In this document: piece by piece, positions 34,706 to 45,192 of the stretch
Numbering within the stretch: the first letter of the stretch is position 1
Layout: each line of letters opens with the position of its first letter
NCBI GenBank assembly: GCA_964575185.1
Contig: CAZNPW010000022.1
Coordinates: 1-50,071, forward strand
DNA length: 50,071 bases
Reading direction: 5' to 3'
From: CAZNPW01 sp964575185
Lineage (GTDB): Bacteria > Pseudomonadota > Alphaproteobacteria > Rhodobacterales > Rhodobacteraceae
Made by a program: the position numbers and the translations under genes
Notes under the pieces: model-generated
Told to the model about the DNA's origin: nothing
The model's database searches: none
The model's input: only the letters and a program-made list of their open reading frames with translations

Positions 34706-35885
34706 TCCCCGCCCCGATCGCGGCCGCCGCGGCCCCCGTCCCCGGCGCGTGCGGGATGTCGAGCGCGACCATCCCGGCCTCGATCGCAGCCAGCGCGCCC
34801 AGCGTCATGTGCGCGTTGACATGCCCCATGTGGCCGATCCGCAGCCAGCCGGTGGCCGCGGGGTCGTCGTCGCTCGCCATGCCGAGGCCGATGCCGAGCG
34901 TCACCCCCGCCCCGGCCTCGAGCCAGGCGCGCAGGCGGGCGGCGTCGGGGGGGCCGAAGGCGACGCTGGTGACCGACCGGCCGCGGTGGGCCGGGTCGGC
35001 GACGTTGAGGCGGATCGCGGGGTTGCCCTGCCCCCAGGCCGCGACCGCCGCCCAGACCGCGCGGGCGAGCCGGTCGTGGCGGGCCCAGATCGCCGCCAGC
35101 CCCTCCTCGGCGATCATGTCGAGCGCCTCGCGCAGGCCGAACAGATGATGCGTCGGCGCGGTGCCGCACCAGATCTGCCAGAACTCCGCCGGTGCGCTGC
35201 GCGGCCGCCAGTCCCACCAGGGCGAGGCGAGGTCGGCCTGCCGGCCCCGCGCGCGGTCGTTCCAGCAGACGAAGGCGAGGCCGGGCGGGGTCATCAGGCC
35301 CTTCTGGCTCGCCGCGATGGTCACGTCGACGCCCCAGGCGTCCATGCGGTATTCGTCGCAGCCGAGCGTCGCGATGCAGTCGATCACCAGCAGCGCCGGG
35401 TGTCCGACCGCGTCGATCGCGGCGCGAAGCGCGCGCGGGTCGGTCATCAGGGTCGAGGAGGTGTCGACGTGGCAGGCCAGCACCGCGCGGATGGTGCCGG
35501 CGCGGTCGGCCCGCAGCGCGGCGGTCACGCGGTCCATGTCGGCAGGGGCGTGGCGGCCGAAGTCCAGCACCTCGGCCGCGATCCCCATCCCGCGCAGGTG
35601 CCGCGCCCAGCCCGTGCCGAAGGCCCCGCAGGCCACCACCAGCACCCGGTCGCCGCGCGCGAAGAGGTTCGCCGCCGCCGCCTCCCACCCCGCGTGGCCG
35701 TTGCCGATCCAGCAGGCCACCTGCCCCGCGGTGCCCGCGACGGCCTTGAGGTCGGGCCAGAGGCTGTCGGTCAGCGCGTGCAGCTCGCCCGCGTAGATGT
35801 TGGGGCTGCCCCGGTGCATCGCCCGCAGCACGCGGTCGGGCAGGACCGAGGGGCCGGGCTGGGCGAGGTAGGGGATGCCGGTCAT
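34701..35885 (-). CDS. Class V PLP-dependent aminotransferase (serine/alanine-glyoxylate type)
   Basis: A 394-residue fold-type I enzyme. The lysine that binds PLP is Lys195 in TIAASQKGLMTPPGLAFVCW; the conserved aspartate is in LLVIDCIATLGCDEYRMDAW. The N-terminus (FLPGP-like YLAQPGPSVLPDRVLRAM and GNGHAGWEAAAANLF) matches the alanine/serine-glyoxylate and 2-aminoethylphosphonate-like aminotransferase group. The exact substrate pair is not determinable. The ATG at 35885 follows AAGGAG. It may be co-transcribed with the ygfZ-like gene, though the spacer between them carries three REP-like hairpins. Confidence 0.87.
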   Translation of the reverse strand: MTGIPYLAQPGPSVLPDRVLRAMHRGSPNIYAGELHALTDSLWPDLKAVAGTAGQVACWIGNGHAGWEAAAANLFARGDRVLVVACGAFGTGWARHLRGMGIAAEVLDFGRHAPADMDRVTAALRADRAGTIRAVLACHVDTSSTLMTDPRALRAAIDAVGHPALLVIDCIATLGCDEYRMDAWGVDVTIAASQKGLMTPPGLAFVCWNDRARGRQADLASPWWDWRPRSAPAEFWQIWCGTAPTHHLFGLREALDMIAEEGLAAIWARHDRLARAVWAAVAAWGQGNPAIRLNVADPAHRGRSVTSVAFGPPDAARLRAWLEAGAGVTLGIGLGMASDDDPAATGWLRIGHMGHVNAHMTLGALAAIEAGMVALDIPHAPGTGAAAAAIGAGI

Positions 35886-35963
35886 GCGGAGGCTCCTTCG
35901 GGTGGCGCGACGTGAGGGGATTTGCGGGCCGGGTGCAAGGGGGGCAAAAGCGTCACGGGCGAG

Positions 35964-35983
35964 GTCCCGGCCTGCGCCGGGAC
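35964..35983. repeat. REP-like hairpin, copy 4
   Basis: GTCCCGGC-CTGC-GCCGGGAC, identical to copy 1. First of three copies within 127 bp. Confidence 0.7.
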
Positions 35984-36016
35984 GCGGTGCGCCTTCCGCC
36001 CCGCGCGGGCCCCCGC

Positions 36017-36036
36017 GTCCCGGCGCAGGCCGGGAC
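36017..36036. repeat. REP-like hairpin, copy 5
   Basis: GTCCCGGC-GCAG-GCCGGGAC, the reverse orientation relative to copies 4 and 6. Confidence 0.7.
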
Positions 36037-36070
36037 CTCTGCCGGGCGCGGTGCAGGGGGCGAGGGCGGG

Positions 36071-36090
36071 GTCCCGGCCTTCGCCGGGAC
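36071..36090. repeat. REP-like hairpin, copy 6
   Basis: GTCCCGGC-CTTC-GCCGGGAC, 28 bases beyond the ygfZ-like stop codon. Confidence 0.7.
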
Positions 36091-36117
36091 GCGGTGCGCT
36101 GGCGGGGGCGGGGCGCG

Positions 36118-36863
36118 TCAGGGGTCGGACGTGACAGCCACGTCGCCCGCCGTCATCCCGGCCATGCGGTCGAAGCGCAGCCAGGCGAGCGCGCGGTCGC
36201 CGGCGACGGTGCCGATCCGGCCCGCGGGCTTGCCATCGGCCATGACCTCGGCGCCCGGCGGCACCGGCGCGGAGAGGCGGACGCGGGCGAGGCCCTTCTT
36301 CAGCTCGGTCTTGTGCTTCATCCGCGCGGTGACCTCCTGGCCGACGTAGCAGCCCTTGCGGAAGTCGACGCCGTGCAGCCGGTCGAAGCCCATCTCGAGC
36401 GGGTAGCTGTCATCGGGGATCAGGTCCTGGGGAAACTCGGGGACAAGGTGCGCGACGCGCAGCGCGTCCCAGTCGGTCGCGGGACCGGCCCCGGCGATCC
36501 CCCAGCCGCGGTGGCCCATCGCCGGGGCGCGCGGGTCGGGCAGGCTGCCGGGGAAGGGGTCGGGCGCGCGCGCGACGGGCAGGTCCGCGGGCGCGATCCG
36601 CACGTCGGCGCGCAGGCGGTACATCGTCAGGCGGCGCAGCGTGGCGTCGGCCAGCCGCGCGTCGATGTCGATCAGCAGCCGCCCTTGGGTCGCGGCGACG
36701 AAGAAATCGGCGAGATACTTGCCCTGCGGCGTCAGGAGCGCGGTCCAGACGACGCCCTCGCCCTGCGCCAGGGGCCGGACGTCGCTGGTGACCAGCCCCT
36801 GAAGGAAGGTCAGCGCGTCGGCCCCGCTCACCTGCCAGACCGCGCGGCCGTCGACCCGTTCGC

Positions 36864-36867
<4 letters not shown>
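36118..36867 (-). CDS. ygfZ: YgfZ/GcvT-like folate-binding protein
   Basis: A 249-residue protein of the YgfZ (IBA57) family, which helps assemble or repair certain iron-sulfur enzymes using folate. The hallmark K-G-C-Y-x-G-Q-E is present (DFRKGCYVGQEVTARMKHKT), along with LTFLQGLVTSDV near the N-terminus and LLTPQGKYLADFFV. Length fits the alphaproteobacterial members. The start at 36867 overlaps the ABC transporter stop as ATGA, so the two are translationally coupled. Confidence 0.9.
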
Positions 36868-38588
<1,721 letters not shown>

Positions 38589-38705
38589 GCAGGTCCAGCC
38601 CTAGCGTGGTGCCTGCGGGTGGGCAAGCAAGCGGAGCGCCTGCGGCGCATTTCGTCATGTCGCGGCCCGGCTGGCGCCGGTTCCGCTCCGCCTGCGCGCC
38701 GCGCG

Positions 38706-38728
38706 GGAGTATTTGGGGCCGGAAAGAG
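38706..38728 (+). repeat. GGAGTATTT + CCGGAAAGAG element, copy e
   Basis: GGAGTATTT (38706-38714), GGGG, CCGGAAAGAG (38719-38728), here without a long G-run hairpin directly before it. It lies in the divergent spacer between the ABC transporter and the HisC-like gene. A TTGACG at 38746-38751 lies just downstream but has no good -10 partner. Confidence 0.6.
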
Positions 38729-38780
38729 GGGGCCGGGGCCGTGTCTTGACGGCGTGGCGGCAGGTGGCGCAACAGGGCGC

Positions 38781-39899
38781 ATGTCGCGCCATCTTCTGCC
38801 CGCCATCGCCGCCCTGCCTGCGACCGTGCCCTTCACCGGGCCCGAGACGCTGGAGCGGCGGGCGGGGCGGGGGTTCGCGGCGCGGCTCGGGGCCAACGAA
38901 TCGGGGTTCGGGCCGTCGCCCCGGGCGGTCGCGGCGATGCGGGCGGCGGCGCGGGCGGCGTGGATGTACGGCGACCCCGAGATGTGGGACCTGCGCCAGG
39001 CGATCGCGGCGCGGCACGGGGTGACGGCGGCGCAGGTGATGGTGGGCGGCGGGATCGACGGGCTTCTGGGCACGCTGGTGCGGCTGACGGTCGGGCCGGG
39101 GGTCGGGGTTGTCGGCAACCTCGGCGGGTATCCGACCTTCGGCTTCCATGTCGCGGCCTGCGGCGGCGCGCACCTGCGGGTGCCCTACCGCGACGACCGC
39201 GCCGACCTCGGCGGTCTGCTGGAAACGGCCCGGGCAGCCGGGGCAAGGCTTCTGTATCTGGCCAATCCCGACAATCCGACGGGGAGCCATCACCCGGCGG
39301 CGGCGGTGGAGGCGCTGGTCGCGGACCTGCCCGAGGCCACGCTCCTGGTGCTGGACGAGGCCTATGCCGACACCGCGCCGGCGGGGACGCTGCCGCAGGT
39401 CGCCCCGGACGACCCCCGCGTGATCCGGCTGCGGACGTTCTCCAAGGCGCATGGGCTGGCGGGGCTGCGCGTCGGCTATGCGCTGGCGGCAGAGGGGCTG
39501 ATCGCGGGGTTCGACCGGGTGCGCGACCATTTCGGGGTGGGCCGGGTCGCGCAGGCGGGGGCGCTGGCGGCGCTGGCAGACGATGCGCATCTGGCGCGGG
39601 TGGTCGCGGCGATCGCGCGGTCGCGCGACCGGCTGGCGCGGATCGCGCGGGACAACGGGCTGGTGCCGCTGCCCTCGGCCACCAACTTCGTCACGATGGA
39701 CGCGCAGGGCCGCGATGCACGCGCGCTGGTGGGGCGGCTCGCGGCGGAGGGGGTGTTCGTGCGGATGCCGGGGGTCGCGCCGCTCGACCGCTGCATCCGC
39801 GTCGGCTGCGGGCCGCGGGCGGCGATGCAGCTGTTCGCCGCCGCCCTGCCGCGCGCGCTGGCAGGGACGCCGCCTGCGGACGCACGCCCTAGCGGCTGA
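38781..39899 (+). CDS. HisC-like aminotransferase (class I/II, PLP)
   Basis: A 372-residue fold-type I aminotransferase close to histidinol-phosphate aminotransferase. Motifs are RLGANESGFGPSP (about 35-47), WMYGDPEMWDLRQAIA, NPDNPTG (162-168), LVLDEAYAD (Asp192) and the PLP lysine Lys222 in TFSKAHGLAGLRVGYALA. It stands apart from other his genes, so it may serve phenylalanine/tyrosine or another pathway. The start at 38781 fits the family N-terminus. Its 3' end overlaps the convergent DUF4177 gene by 11 bp. Confidence 0.85.
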   Translation: MSRHLLPAIAALPATVPFTGPETLERRAGRGFAARLGANESGFGPSPRAVAAMRAAARAAWMYGDPEMWDLRQAIAARHGVTAAQVMVGGGIDGLLGTLVRLTVGPGVGVVGNLGGYPTFGFHVAACGGAHLRVPYRDDRADLGGLLETARAAGARLLYLANPDNPTGSHHPAAAVEALVADLPEATLLVLDEAYADTAPAGTLPQVAPDDPRVIRLRTFSKAHGLAGLRVGYALAAEGLIAGFDRVRDHFGVGRVAQAGALAALADDAHLARVVAAIARSRDRLARIARDNGLVPLPSATNFVTMDAQGRDARALVGRLAAEGVFVRMPGVAPLDRCIRVGCGPRAAMQLFAAALPRALAGTPPADARPSG

Positions 39900-40248
39900 C
39901 GGCGGGGCCGAGCGCGGGGGCGGTCGCGGCCTGGTCGTCCCAGGCCGCGCGCAGGGCGGGCGCGCCCGGGGCGGCCGCCGCCGGCGCGGCGAAGGCGCGC
40001 GCGTCGGCCTGGTCCATCACGTAGCGGCGGAAGACCAGCAGGTGGTGCACATGCGTCGAGGTGCCGCGGAACATCCCCTTGTCCTCGCAGGGCAGCGTGT
40101 CGGCGCGGACGTATTCCCAGCCCTCGACCGCCAGCGCGTTCATCGCCTGCGCCAGCGTCGCGGCGAAGCGGTCGGCGACGGTGCGCGCGCCGCGCACCTT
40201 GTCGGCCCGGCCCGGCGCGGGGATGACGTGGTATTCGTAGTGCCCCAT
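39889..40248 (-). CDS. DUF4177 family protein
   Basis: A 119-residue protein with MGHYEYHVIPAPGRA, followed by FAATLAQAMNALAVEGWEYVRADTLPCE and HHLLVFRR, the usual DUF4177 pattern (YEYKVV..., LN-x-x-G-x-x-GWELV). The C-terminal 40 residues are Ala/Pro-rich and look disordered. Function unknown. The start at 40248 is set by the domain start. Its 3' end runs 11 bases into the 3' end of the convergent aminotransferase gene. Confidence 0.82.
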   Translation of the reverse strand: MGHYEYHVIPAPGRADKVRGARTVADRFAATLAQAMNALAVEGWEYVRADTLPCEDKGMFRGTSTHVHHLLVFRRYVMDQADARAFAAPAAAAPGAPALRAAWDDQAATAPALGPAVSR

Positions 40249-40325
40249 GGCGACCCCCTCGACGGCTCGCCCCCCTGTTACCGCACCCGCCCGCGAGCGC
40301 AAGCCGGGCGGCCGTCACGCCCGCG

Positions 40326-41837
40326 TCAGAGGCCGAGCTTCGCCGCCACCATGCGGTTCACGACCGCGGGGTCCGCCGTGCCGCCGGTGGCCTTCAGCAC
40401 CTGGCCCGTGAACCAGCCCGCGAGCTTGGCGTTCACGCGCGCCTTTTCCACCTGGCCGGGGTTGGCGGCCATCAGCGCGTCGAGCGCGGCCTCGATGGCA
40501 CCCGTGTCGGTCACGGCCTTCATCCCGCGCGCCGCGGCGATCTCAACCGGGTCGCCGCCGTCGGTCCAGAGGATCTCGAACAGGTCCTTGGCCATCTTGC
40601 CGGTGATCTCGCCCGACCCGAGCAGGTCGAGCAGGCCGCCGAGCCGGGCGGCCGAGACCGGGCTGTCCGCGATGTCGAGGCCCTGCCTGTTCAGCCGCCC
40701 GAACAGCTCGTTGATGACCCAGTTCGCCGCGATCTTGCCGTCGCGGCCCTGCGCCACCGCCTCGAAGAAGCCCGCGGCCTCCACCTCGGCGGTCAGGACG
40801 GTTGCGTCGTAGTCGGTCAATCCATGCTCGGCGATGAAGCGGGCCTTCTTGGCGTCCGGCAACTCGGGCATGGCGGCGGCGATGGCGTCGACCCAGGCCT
40901 GTTCGATCTCGAGCGGCAGGAGGTCGGGGTCGGGGAAGTAGCGGTAGTCCTGCGCCTCCTCCTTGGACCGCATCGACCGCGTCTCGCCCCGGTCGGGGTC
41001 GTAGAGGCGGGTTTCCTGGGTGACGGTGCCGCCGTCTTCAAGGATCGCGATCTGGCGCCGCGCCTCGTGCTCGATGGCGGCCTGGATGAAGCGCAGCGAG
41101 TTCATGTTCTTGATCTCGCAGCGGGTGCCGAGGTGGGCGAAGTCCTGCGTCGCCCGGTAGCGTTCGTAAGCCCCGGGGCGGCAGACGCTGACGTTCACGT
41201 CGGCGCGCAGGTTGCCGTTCTGCATGTTGCCGTCGCAGGTGCCGAGATAGCGCAGAATCTGGCGGAGCTTGGCGACATAGGCCGCCGCCTCCTCGGGCCC
41301 GCGGATGTCGGGGCGGCTGACGATCTCCATCAGCGCGACGCCGGTGCGGTTGAGGTCGACGAAGGACATCGCGGGGTCCATGTCGTGGATCGACTTGCCC
41401 GCGTCCTGCTCGAGGTGGATGCGCTCGATCCGCACGCGCCGGGCGGTGCCGCCGCCCATCTCGACCAGCACCTCGCCCTCGCCGACGATGGGGTGGTAGA
41501 GCTGGCTGATCTGGTAGCCTTGCGGCAGGTCGGGGTAGAAGTAGTTCTTGCGGTCGAAGGCCGAGGTCAGGTTGATCCGCGCGCGCAGCCCGAGGCCGGT
41601 CTTGACCGCTTGGGCCACGCAGTAGTCGTTGATGACGGGCAGCATCCCCGGCATCGCGGCGTCGACGAAGCTCACGTTGCTGTTCGGCTCGGCCCCCACC
41701 GCGGTCGAGGCGCCGGAGAAGAGCTTGGCCCGGCTCGCGACCTGGGCGTGGACCTCCATCCCGATCACCAGTTCCCAGTCGCCGGTCGCGCCCCGGATCG
41801 TGCGGGCCTTCGGCGTCTCGTAGGTCAGGTCGAGCAT
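40326..41837 (-). CDS. gatB: Aspartyl/glutamyl-tRNA(Asn/Gln) amidotransferase subunit B
   Basis: Transamidosome subunit that converts Glu-tRNA(Gln) (and/or Asp-tRNA(Asn)) to the amide. The 503-residue protein has WELVIGMEVHAQVASRAKLFSG at the N-terminus, YFYPDLPQGYQISQ, GVALMEIVSRPD, the kinase-like ADVNVSVC...CEIKNMNS, EAQDYRYFPDPDLLPL, and the C-terminal YqeY-like tail (about 350-503). Start ATG at 41837 with AAGGGGGTG upstream. gatA and gatC are not adjacent. A TTGCCG-17-TAAGAG promoter precedes it. Confidence 0.97.
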   Translation of the reverse strand: MLDLTYETPKARTIRGATGDWELVIGMEVHAQVASRAKLFSGASTAVGAEPNSNVSFVDAAMPGMLPVINDYCVAQAVKTGLGLRARINLTSAFDRKNYFYPDLPQGYQISQLYHPIVGEGEVLVEMGGGTARRVRIERIHLEQDAGKSIHDMDPAMSFVDLNRTGVALMEIVSRPDIRGPEEAAAYVAKLRQILRYLGTCDGNMQNGNLRADVNVSVCRPGAYERYRATQDFAHLGTRCEIKNMNSLRFIQAAIEHEARRQIAILEDGGTVTQETRLYDPDRGETRSMRSKEEAQDYRYFPDPDLLPLEIEQAWVDAIAAAMPELPDAKKARFIAEHGLTDYDATVLTAEVEAAGFFEAVAQGRDGKIAANWVINELFGRLNRQGLDIADSPVSAARLGGLLDLLGSGEITGKMAKDLFEILWTDGGDPVEIAAARGMKAVTDTGAIEAALDALMAANPGQVEKARVNAKLAGWFTGQVLKATGGTADPAVVNRMVAAKLGL

Positions 41838-41860
41838 CGTCACCCCCTTGCGTCTGCGTC

Positions 41861-41889
41861 CTCTTAGGCAGGGCGCATTGTCCCGGCAA
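41861..41889 (-). promoter_or_regulatory. gatB promoter candidate
   Basis: Minus strand TTGCCG (41889-41884), 17-bp spacer, TAAGAG (41866-41861), 24 bases before the gatB ATG. Similar in form to the lpdA and glyQ candidates. Confidence 0.4.
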
Positions 41890-42032
41890 GGCCGGGCGCG
41901 CGCGGATTCCGCCCAGGGTTGCAGCAGGAGCTTGCCGATGCGGCGGCGGGCCGGTTGCCCGGGGCGCATCCTTCGCGGCACATCCGGCGGGCCGCGCCTC
42001 GGCTGCGCGGCGCTGCCCGAGGTATGCCCGAC

Positions 42033-42626
42033 ATGTCCAGACCCGGTCTTTCGTCGCTCGCCGCCGCCCTCTTCCTGTCGGCCTGCGTGGCGGGCAGCCC
42101 GACCGGTCCGGCCACGACCGCCTTGCCGCTGATGCGCTGGGACAGCCAGCCCGAGGCCGACGCCTGGACCCGGGCCGCGCTGCAGGCCGTGGCGCAGTAC
42201 GACGGCGCGCTGGCCGCCACCGTGCCGCACGACGTGGAGAGCTGGTGCCCCGGCTATGCGGCCGCGAGCCTGGCGGACCGCCGCGCCTTCTGGGTGGCGA
42301 TGTTCTCGACGCTCGCCAAATACGAAAGCACCTGGAACGAACGCGCCAGCGGCGGCGGCGGACGCTGGATCGGGCTGACGCAGATCGCGCCCGCGACGGC
42401 GCGCCAGTACGGCTGCGAGGCGCAGACGGTCGAGGCGCTGAAGGACGGCGCGCAGAACCTCGCCTGCGCGGTGCGCATCGCCGCCGCGCAGGTCGAGCGC
42501 GACAACATGGTCGCCGGCGGCGGCACGCTGGGCATGGGCCGCGACTGGGCCCCGTTCCGCGCCAGCGCCAAGCGGGCCGACATGGCGGCATGGGTCAGCG
42601 GCCAGGCCTATTGCCGGGCGGGCTGA
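42033..42626 (+). CDS. Lipoprotein lytic transglycosylase (SLT family)
   Basis: A 197-residue outer-membrane-type lipoprotein. The signal has the lipobox LSAC with Cys18. The catalytic domain contains Glu98 in AKYESTWNERASG and the substrate-site GLTQIAPATARQYG, the Slt/MltE-like ES...GLMQI pattern. It would cleave peptidoglycan with 1,6-anhydro-muropeptide release. The start at 42033 places the signal peptide correctly and lies ten bases after GAGG; the ATG at 42024 is too close to it. It diverges from gatB. Confidence 0.87.
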   Translation: MSRPGLSSLAAALFLSACVAGSPTGPATTALPLMRWDSQPEADAWTRAALQAVAQYDGALAATVPHDVESWCPGYAAASLADRRAFWVAMFSTLAKYESTWNERASGGGGRWIGLTQIAPATARQYGCEAQTVEALKDGAQNLACAVRIAAAQVERDNMVAGGGTLGMGRDWAPFRASAKRADMAAWVSGQAYCRAG

Positions 42627-42664
42627 GCCGCCCAGCCGCCGCCGCCCGCGCGGCGGCCCGGACC

Positions 42665-44722
42665 CTACCCTTCGATCCGCCCCAGGTCCGCCACCTGCCC
42701 GCAGGTCGCGCGGATGCGGTGGAGCAGGTTCAGCCGGTTGCGGCGGACGATGCTGCGGGGGTCGTTCACCTGCACCGCCTCGAAGAAGGCGTCGACCGGC
42801 GCGCGCAGGGCGGCCATCGCGGCCATGGCGGCGGCGAAGTCCGCGGCCTGCATGGCGGGGGCGATGGCGGCCTCGGCCGCGTCGAGCGCGGCGAACAGGG
42901 CGCGCTCCGCGTCGCTGTCGGCATAGCGGACATCGGCGCCGAAGGAATACTCCACCCCGTCCTTCGCCTCGGCCTGGGCAAGGATGTTGGCGGCGCGGCG
43001 GTAGCCTTGCACCAGGTTCGCGCCGTCGTCGGTCGCCAGCACCGCCGACAGCGCGCGGGCGCGTTTGACCAGGAGCGCGAGGTCGTCGTCCCCGGGCATC
43101 GCGAGGCAGGCGTCGATCACGTCGTGGCGCACGCCTTCGCCCTTCAGGAAGACCTTCAGCCGCTCGTGCAGGAAGGCCAGAAGGTCGCCGCTCGTCGTCA
43201 GGTCCGCGCCCAGCGCGTGGAAGCGCGGCCGCGTCAGGCCGTGGAAGTCCAGCCGCAGGTCGCCCGCCAGCACCAGCCGGATCACCCCCAGCGCGGCCCG
43301 GCGCAGCGCGAAGGGGTCCTTGGACCCGGTCGGCTTCTCGCCGATGGCCCAGAAGCAGACCAGCGTGTCGAGCTTGTCGGCCAGCGCCACCGCGACGCTG
43401 ACCGGCTGGGTCGGCACGGCGTCCGACGGGCCCTGCGGCGCGTAGTGGTCGCGCACCGCGTCGGCCACGCCCGGGTCGTGGCCCGCGGCCAGCGCATAGG
43501 CGCGGCCCATCACGCCCTGCAGTTCGGGGAACTCCCCCACCATCGCGCTCCGCAGGTCGAGCTTGGCGAGCCGCGCCGCGCGTTCGGCGCGCACCGGGTC
43601 GGCCCCCACGGCGGGCGCGATGTCGTAGGCGAGCGCGGCGATCCGGTCGACCCGCGCGGCCTGGCTGCCGAGCCGGTTGTGGAACGTCACCGCGCGCAGC
43701 CCCTCGGCCCAGGCCTTCATCCCCGCGCGCGCCTCGCGCAGGTCGTTGTCCCAGAAGAAGGCCGCGTCCGACAGCCGCGCGGCCAGCACCTTGGCGTTGC
43801 CTTCCAGGATCGCCGCGCCGTCGTCGGGCGTCTCGATGTTGGCGACCGTGACGAAGCGGTCGATCCGCCCCTCGGCGTTCCTGACCGAGAAGAACTTCTG
43901 GTGTTCGCGCATCGAGGTCTGCAGGACCTCGGGCGGCAGGTGAAGGAACCGCGCCTCGATTTGCCCCGTCAGCACGACGGGCCATTCGACGAGACCCGCC
44001 ACCTCGGCCAGAAGCGCGTCGTCGGGCACCACCTCGCCGCCCGCCGCGAAGGCCGCGTTCGCCGCGCCCTGACGGATGTGGTCGGCCCGTTCGCCCGCGT
44101 CGAGCATCACCTTGGCGCGCAGCAGCCCCGCCCGGTAGTCGTCGAAGCCCGTGACCGCGAAGCGGCCCGGGGCCATGAAGCGGTGGCCTTCGGTGGTGTC
44201 GCCCGCGGTCAGGTGGTCGACCGTCAGGGGCACGACCGTCGTGCCCGCCTCGTCGGTCAGGATGCACAGGATCGCCTGCAAGGGCCGCACCCAGCGCAGG
44301 GACCCCTCGCCCCAGCGCATGGACTTCGGCCAGGGAAAGCCGCGGATCGCGGCGTCGAGCACCTCGGCCAGGATCGCGGCGGCCGGGCGGCCGGGCTTTT
44401 CCGTCACGGCGAAGAACACCCCGCCGCGTTCCGTCAGCCGGTCGCGCGACAGGCCGGTCGCTCGCAGGAACCCCTCCACCGCCGCCGCGGGGGCGTCGAC
44501 GCGGGGACCCTTGCGCTCGTCGCGCACGGCCCGGCTTTCGGCCGTCAGCCCCTCGACCGCCAGGGCCAGGCGGCGCGGCGTGGCGAAGGCCCCGGCGCTG
44601 GCGTAGGTCAGCCCGGCCGCGACCAGGCCGTCGGTCACCAGCCGCTTCAGGTCCTCCGCCGCGCGGGCCTGCATGCGGGCCGGAATCTCTTCGGAGAAGA
44701 GTTCGATCAGCGCATCGGGCAT
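42665..44722 (-). CDS. glyS: Glycine-tRNA ligase beta subunit
   Basis: Beta chain of the bacterial alpha2beta2 glycyl-tRNA synthetase, which binds tRNA. The 685-residue protein starts MPDALIELFSEEIPARMQARA, and has SMRWGEGSLRWVRPLQ, GHRFMAPG, VRNAEGRIDRFVTVAN, LPHNRLG-like TFHNRLGSQAARVDRI, an HD-type segment, KDPFALRRAALGVIRL and an anticodon-binding tail. It begins two bases after the DUF6446 stop (TGACCATG). Confidence 0.97.
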   Translation of the reverse strand: MPDALIELFSEEIPARMQARAAEDLKRLVTDGLVAAGLTYASAGAFATPRRLALAVEGLTAESRAVRDERKGPRVDAPAAAVEGFLRATGLSRDRLTERGGVFFAVTEKPGRPAAAILAEVLDAAIRGFPWPKSMRWGEGSLRWVRPLQAILCILTDEAGTTVVPLTVDHLTAGDTTEGHRFMAPGRFAVTGFDDYRAGLLRAKVMLDAGERADHIRQGAANAAFAAGGEVVPDDALLAEVAGLVEWPVVLTGQIEARFLHLPPEVLQTSMREHQKFFSVRNAEGRIDRFVTVANIETPDDGAAILEGNAKVLAARLSDAAFFWDNDLREARAGMKAWAEGLRAVTFHNRLGSQAARVDRIAALAYDIAPAVGADPVRAERAARLAKLDLRSAMVGEFPELQGVMGRAYALAAGHDPGVADAVRDHYAPQGPSDAVPTQPVSVAVALADKLDTLVCFWAIGEKPTGSKDPFALRRAALGVIRLVLAGDLRLDFHGLTRPRFHALGADLTTSGDLLAFLHERLKVFLKGEGVRHDVIDACLAMPGDDDLALLVKRARALSAVLATDDGANLVQGYRRAANILAQAEAKDGVEYSFGADVRYADSDAERALFAALDAAEAAIAPAMQAADFAAAMAAMAALRAPVDAFFEAVQVNDPRSIVRRNRLNLLHRIRATCGQVADLGRIEG

Positions 44723-44724
44723 GG

Positions 44725-45192
44725 TCACTCGGCCTTCTGGAGTTGCTGCCAGGCGTAGGCCCGGCCGTCGGGGAACACCGCGACCACGCGGTCGACGCCG
44801 CGGGCGATGGCGGCCTGCCCGAGAAAGGCCCGCGCCTCCCCGCGCTCCAGCGCCAGGTCGATCTCCTCGGCGTCGAAGCACCCGAACCAGCCGGGCGCGA
44901 TCAGCGGCGTCGCGTCGGGGTAGGCCAGGTAGCGTGCCGCCAGCGTCGCGGGCGACGCGGGCGTCGTGAAGCAGGCGCGGAAGCCGATCGGCGAGGTCTG
45001 CGACCGGATGCCCGTGACGCCGTCGGCCGGGATCGGTTCGGGCGGGCCGCCCGCGATCGGCGTCAGCAGGATCTCCTGCCCCGGGGCGAAGGTCGCGGGT
45101 TCGTAGTAGGCCCGCGTCTGCGCATACCACGCGCCCGCCCCCGCGACCGCCCCGATCAGCACCAGCCCCCCCGCCACGACGCTGCCCCTCAT
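44725..45192 (-). CDS. DUF6446-type small membrane protein between glyQ and glyS
   Basis: A 155-residue protein with one N-terminal transmembrane helix (about 4-24, RGSVVAGGLVLIGAVAGAGAWYA) and a periplasmic domain (FAPGQEILLTPIAGG, SPIGFRACFTTP, PLIAPGWFGCFDAEEIDLAL). Two cysteines (about 94 and 125) might pair. It resembles a family that I associate with this glyQ-glyS position in Rhodobacteraceae; no function is known. It starts inside the glyQ stop (ATGA) and ends two bases before glyS, so it is fully embedded in the operon. Confidence 0.82.
   Translation of the reverse strand: MRGSVVAGGLVLIGAVAGAGAWYAQTRAYYEPATFAPGQEILLTPIAGGPPEPIPADGVTGIRSQTSPIGFRACFTTPASPATLAARYLAYPDATPLIAPGWFGCFDAEEIDLALERGEARAFLGQAAIARGVDRVVAVFPDGRAYAWQQLQKAE

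Noticed and set aside
41838..42032. tRNA or small RNA gene in the gatB/transglycosylase spacer
   Set aside because: No cloverleaf-like arms, T-loop sequence or CCA end could be found; only a promoter candidate is supported.
41838..44267. Upstream extension of the gatB frame to 44267, over the lytic transglycosylase and glyS
   Set aside because: GatB starts at the conserved MLDLTYETPKARTIRG at 41837 with a ribosome site and promoter; the extension is a low-complexity shadow of glyS.
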